DNA of 64,000 nt from Strigops habroptila (taxonomy: Eukaryota > Chordata > Aves > Psittaciformes > Psittacidae): the NCBI RefSeq assembly GCF_004027225.2, contig NC_044290.2:2930906-2994905 (forward strand). The letters run 5' to 3'. A program made the translations under genes and the position numbers. The notes below the pieces were generated by a model. The model had not been told where the DNA came from, searched no databases, and saw only the letters and a program-made list of their open reading frames with translations. This document shows positions 62,901 through 64,000 of this stretch, piece by piece; position 1 is the first letter of the stretch; each line of letters opens with the position of its first letter.

Positions 62901-64000
62901 TGTGCTTTCAGCTGGAAGAAGGGTCCACAATGTCACTTCAGGCTGCAAAAGATCTCCAGGGAGAGAGAAATGCAGTGAGAATGCTGCCATCACACATGGG
63001 GGGGCAACAAATGGGTAGGGGATGGAGGGGGGTAACCTGGGCTGTCAATAAGAGCTCTGCCACCGTCACCACCTTCCCTCTCACATCTCTCTTGTCCACA
63101 GCAGCTCACCAGAGCCTGACATCCAGCAGCAAGGGATACAGCAGCACGGAGGTGAAGCCCCCATCCCCTCCCAAAAGAGCCTGGTGAGCAACTGGGGCAA
63201 GGTTTTGGTCCTCAACCAGGCAAAGCACATGGAGGGTGACCAGGCCTGGCTCCCAGCCCTGGGGTGAATGACGACAGATGCTGACCCAAGGAAACACACC
63301 CAAGGAAGAAAGCGATGGAAAAAGTGATGCAGCTCGCACAAGGCGTCACCATGGGACACACTGGGATGCTCTGAGCAACACAAAGGGACCATCAGCAAGG
63401 CCAAATGGTGACCTGGGGACAAGGAAGCACAACCACTGGAGACAAGCCTGCAGAGCAGCCCTGGTGGGATGCACAGACACTTGAAGAAGGATTGGGATCG
63501 CTCTCCCTTGAGCACATTGGTGCGGTGGGAGGCAGCATTGCTGGCACTGGAACACAAGTGCATTGGGCTGGTGCAATTAAGCTGGGAGGAAAAAGTGGCT
63601 CTGAGCCACCTGAGGGTGCAAGGCCAAGAGCACCCATCACACCCATCACCCTTAATGGAGGCACCATGAGCTCCTGCTCTTCCCTCTTCATCTCCACAGG
63701 GGAGCAAGGAAAGGGTCAGCAGTGCCATAGAGCCTCCAAAGCACTCCCCAGAGCCACCACTGACACTCACACCCAAGAGTCCATTAGAGCCTAATGGCTG
63801 TCCATGAATAATTCATGTTGAAAACCTCTCTCAAGGCTGGAGCATCCTTGAAAGCTGCTCCTGGTTATTAAGAGCCCCGGATGGGAAAGTCAATTGGTCC
63901 AATGGCTCTGAGCATCAAGCCCCTGTGGGCTCACCTCCGAGCAGAGGACCCCTGGCACAGCCATGGCCACGGGGTTGATGCCCCCAGCCATGGTCAGCCC
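59977..64000 (-). other. RHBDF2: RHBDF2 5' leader intron / upstream region
   Basis: An acceptor at 59,977-59,978 implies at least one upstream non-coding exon of RHBDF2, as in mammals, but I could not place it with confidence. The region is GC-rich, with a CR1 fragment (61,048-61,170), an 11-base G run (62,784-62,794) and a somewhat CpG-rich patch around 62,170-62,300 that could be promoter-like. A good minus-strand donor (CCAG|GTGAGG, exon end 61,473) might mark a leader exon. Open frames here use non-ATG starts and match nothing I know. Confidence 0.5.
61048..61170 (+). mobile_element. CR1 internal fragment
   Basis: ACAGGCTGAGAGAGCTGGGC to AACCTGGAGAGGGGCTT matches the 5' part of the copy at 3,196-3,325. 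Both ends are missing. Confidence 0.78.

Overview
The window is nuclear DNA from a bird. It carries at least 19 copies of CR1 non-LTR retrotransposons, the dominant avian repeat. It also carries three spliced vertebrate genes in the order UBE2O (minus) - AANAT (plus) - RHBDF2 (minus), which is the gene order of human 17q25 and, from general knowledge, of the orthologous avian microchromosome. I cannot name the species. The AANAT reading frame gives 205 residues, the usual avian length.

Layout. Positions 1-37,321 hold no recognisable exon. They are best read as the very long first intron of UBE2O, whose first coding exon (37,322-37,693, minus) lies in a CpG island at about 37,080-37,860. This part is moderately AT-rich and carries ten CR1 insertions. 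The longest (18,047-19,412) still encodes most of a reverse transcriptase C-terminal half with one in-frame stop. From 37,800 to 42,480 lies the divergent UBE2O/AANAT intergenic space, with two degenerate tandem repeats. A CACGTG E-box, a TATA box and a splice donor at 42,480-42,630 look like the AANAT promoter and non-coding first exon. Three coding exons follow (46,303-48,339), with a poly(A) signal at 48,920.

RHBDF2 (iRhom2) converges on AANAT from the other side. Its poly(A) signal is at 49,366-49,371 and its stop codon at 50,731. Seventeen coding exons run up to the ATG at 59,952, giving 828 residues with every exon phase closing. Positions 59,977-64,000 are the 5' non-coding intron or upstream part of RHBDF2, where I could place no exon with confidence.

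Function. The three genes are neighbours, not an operon. UBE2O is a ubiquitin E2/E3 hybrid. AANAT is the rhythm-generating enzyme of melatonin synthesis in pineal gland and retina. RHBDF2 is a catalytically dead rhomboid that escorts ADAM17. AANAT and RHBDF2 appear intact, with key residues and splice sites present, and the one UBE2O exon visible is intact too. RHBDF2 uses one GC-AG intron. I found no new gene system. The points most worth a second look are the compact AANAT promoter, an AT-rich homeodomain-site island in AANAT intron 2, a changed acidic pair in AANAT, the GC-AG intron, and CR1 copies packed against splice sites.
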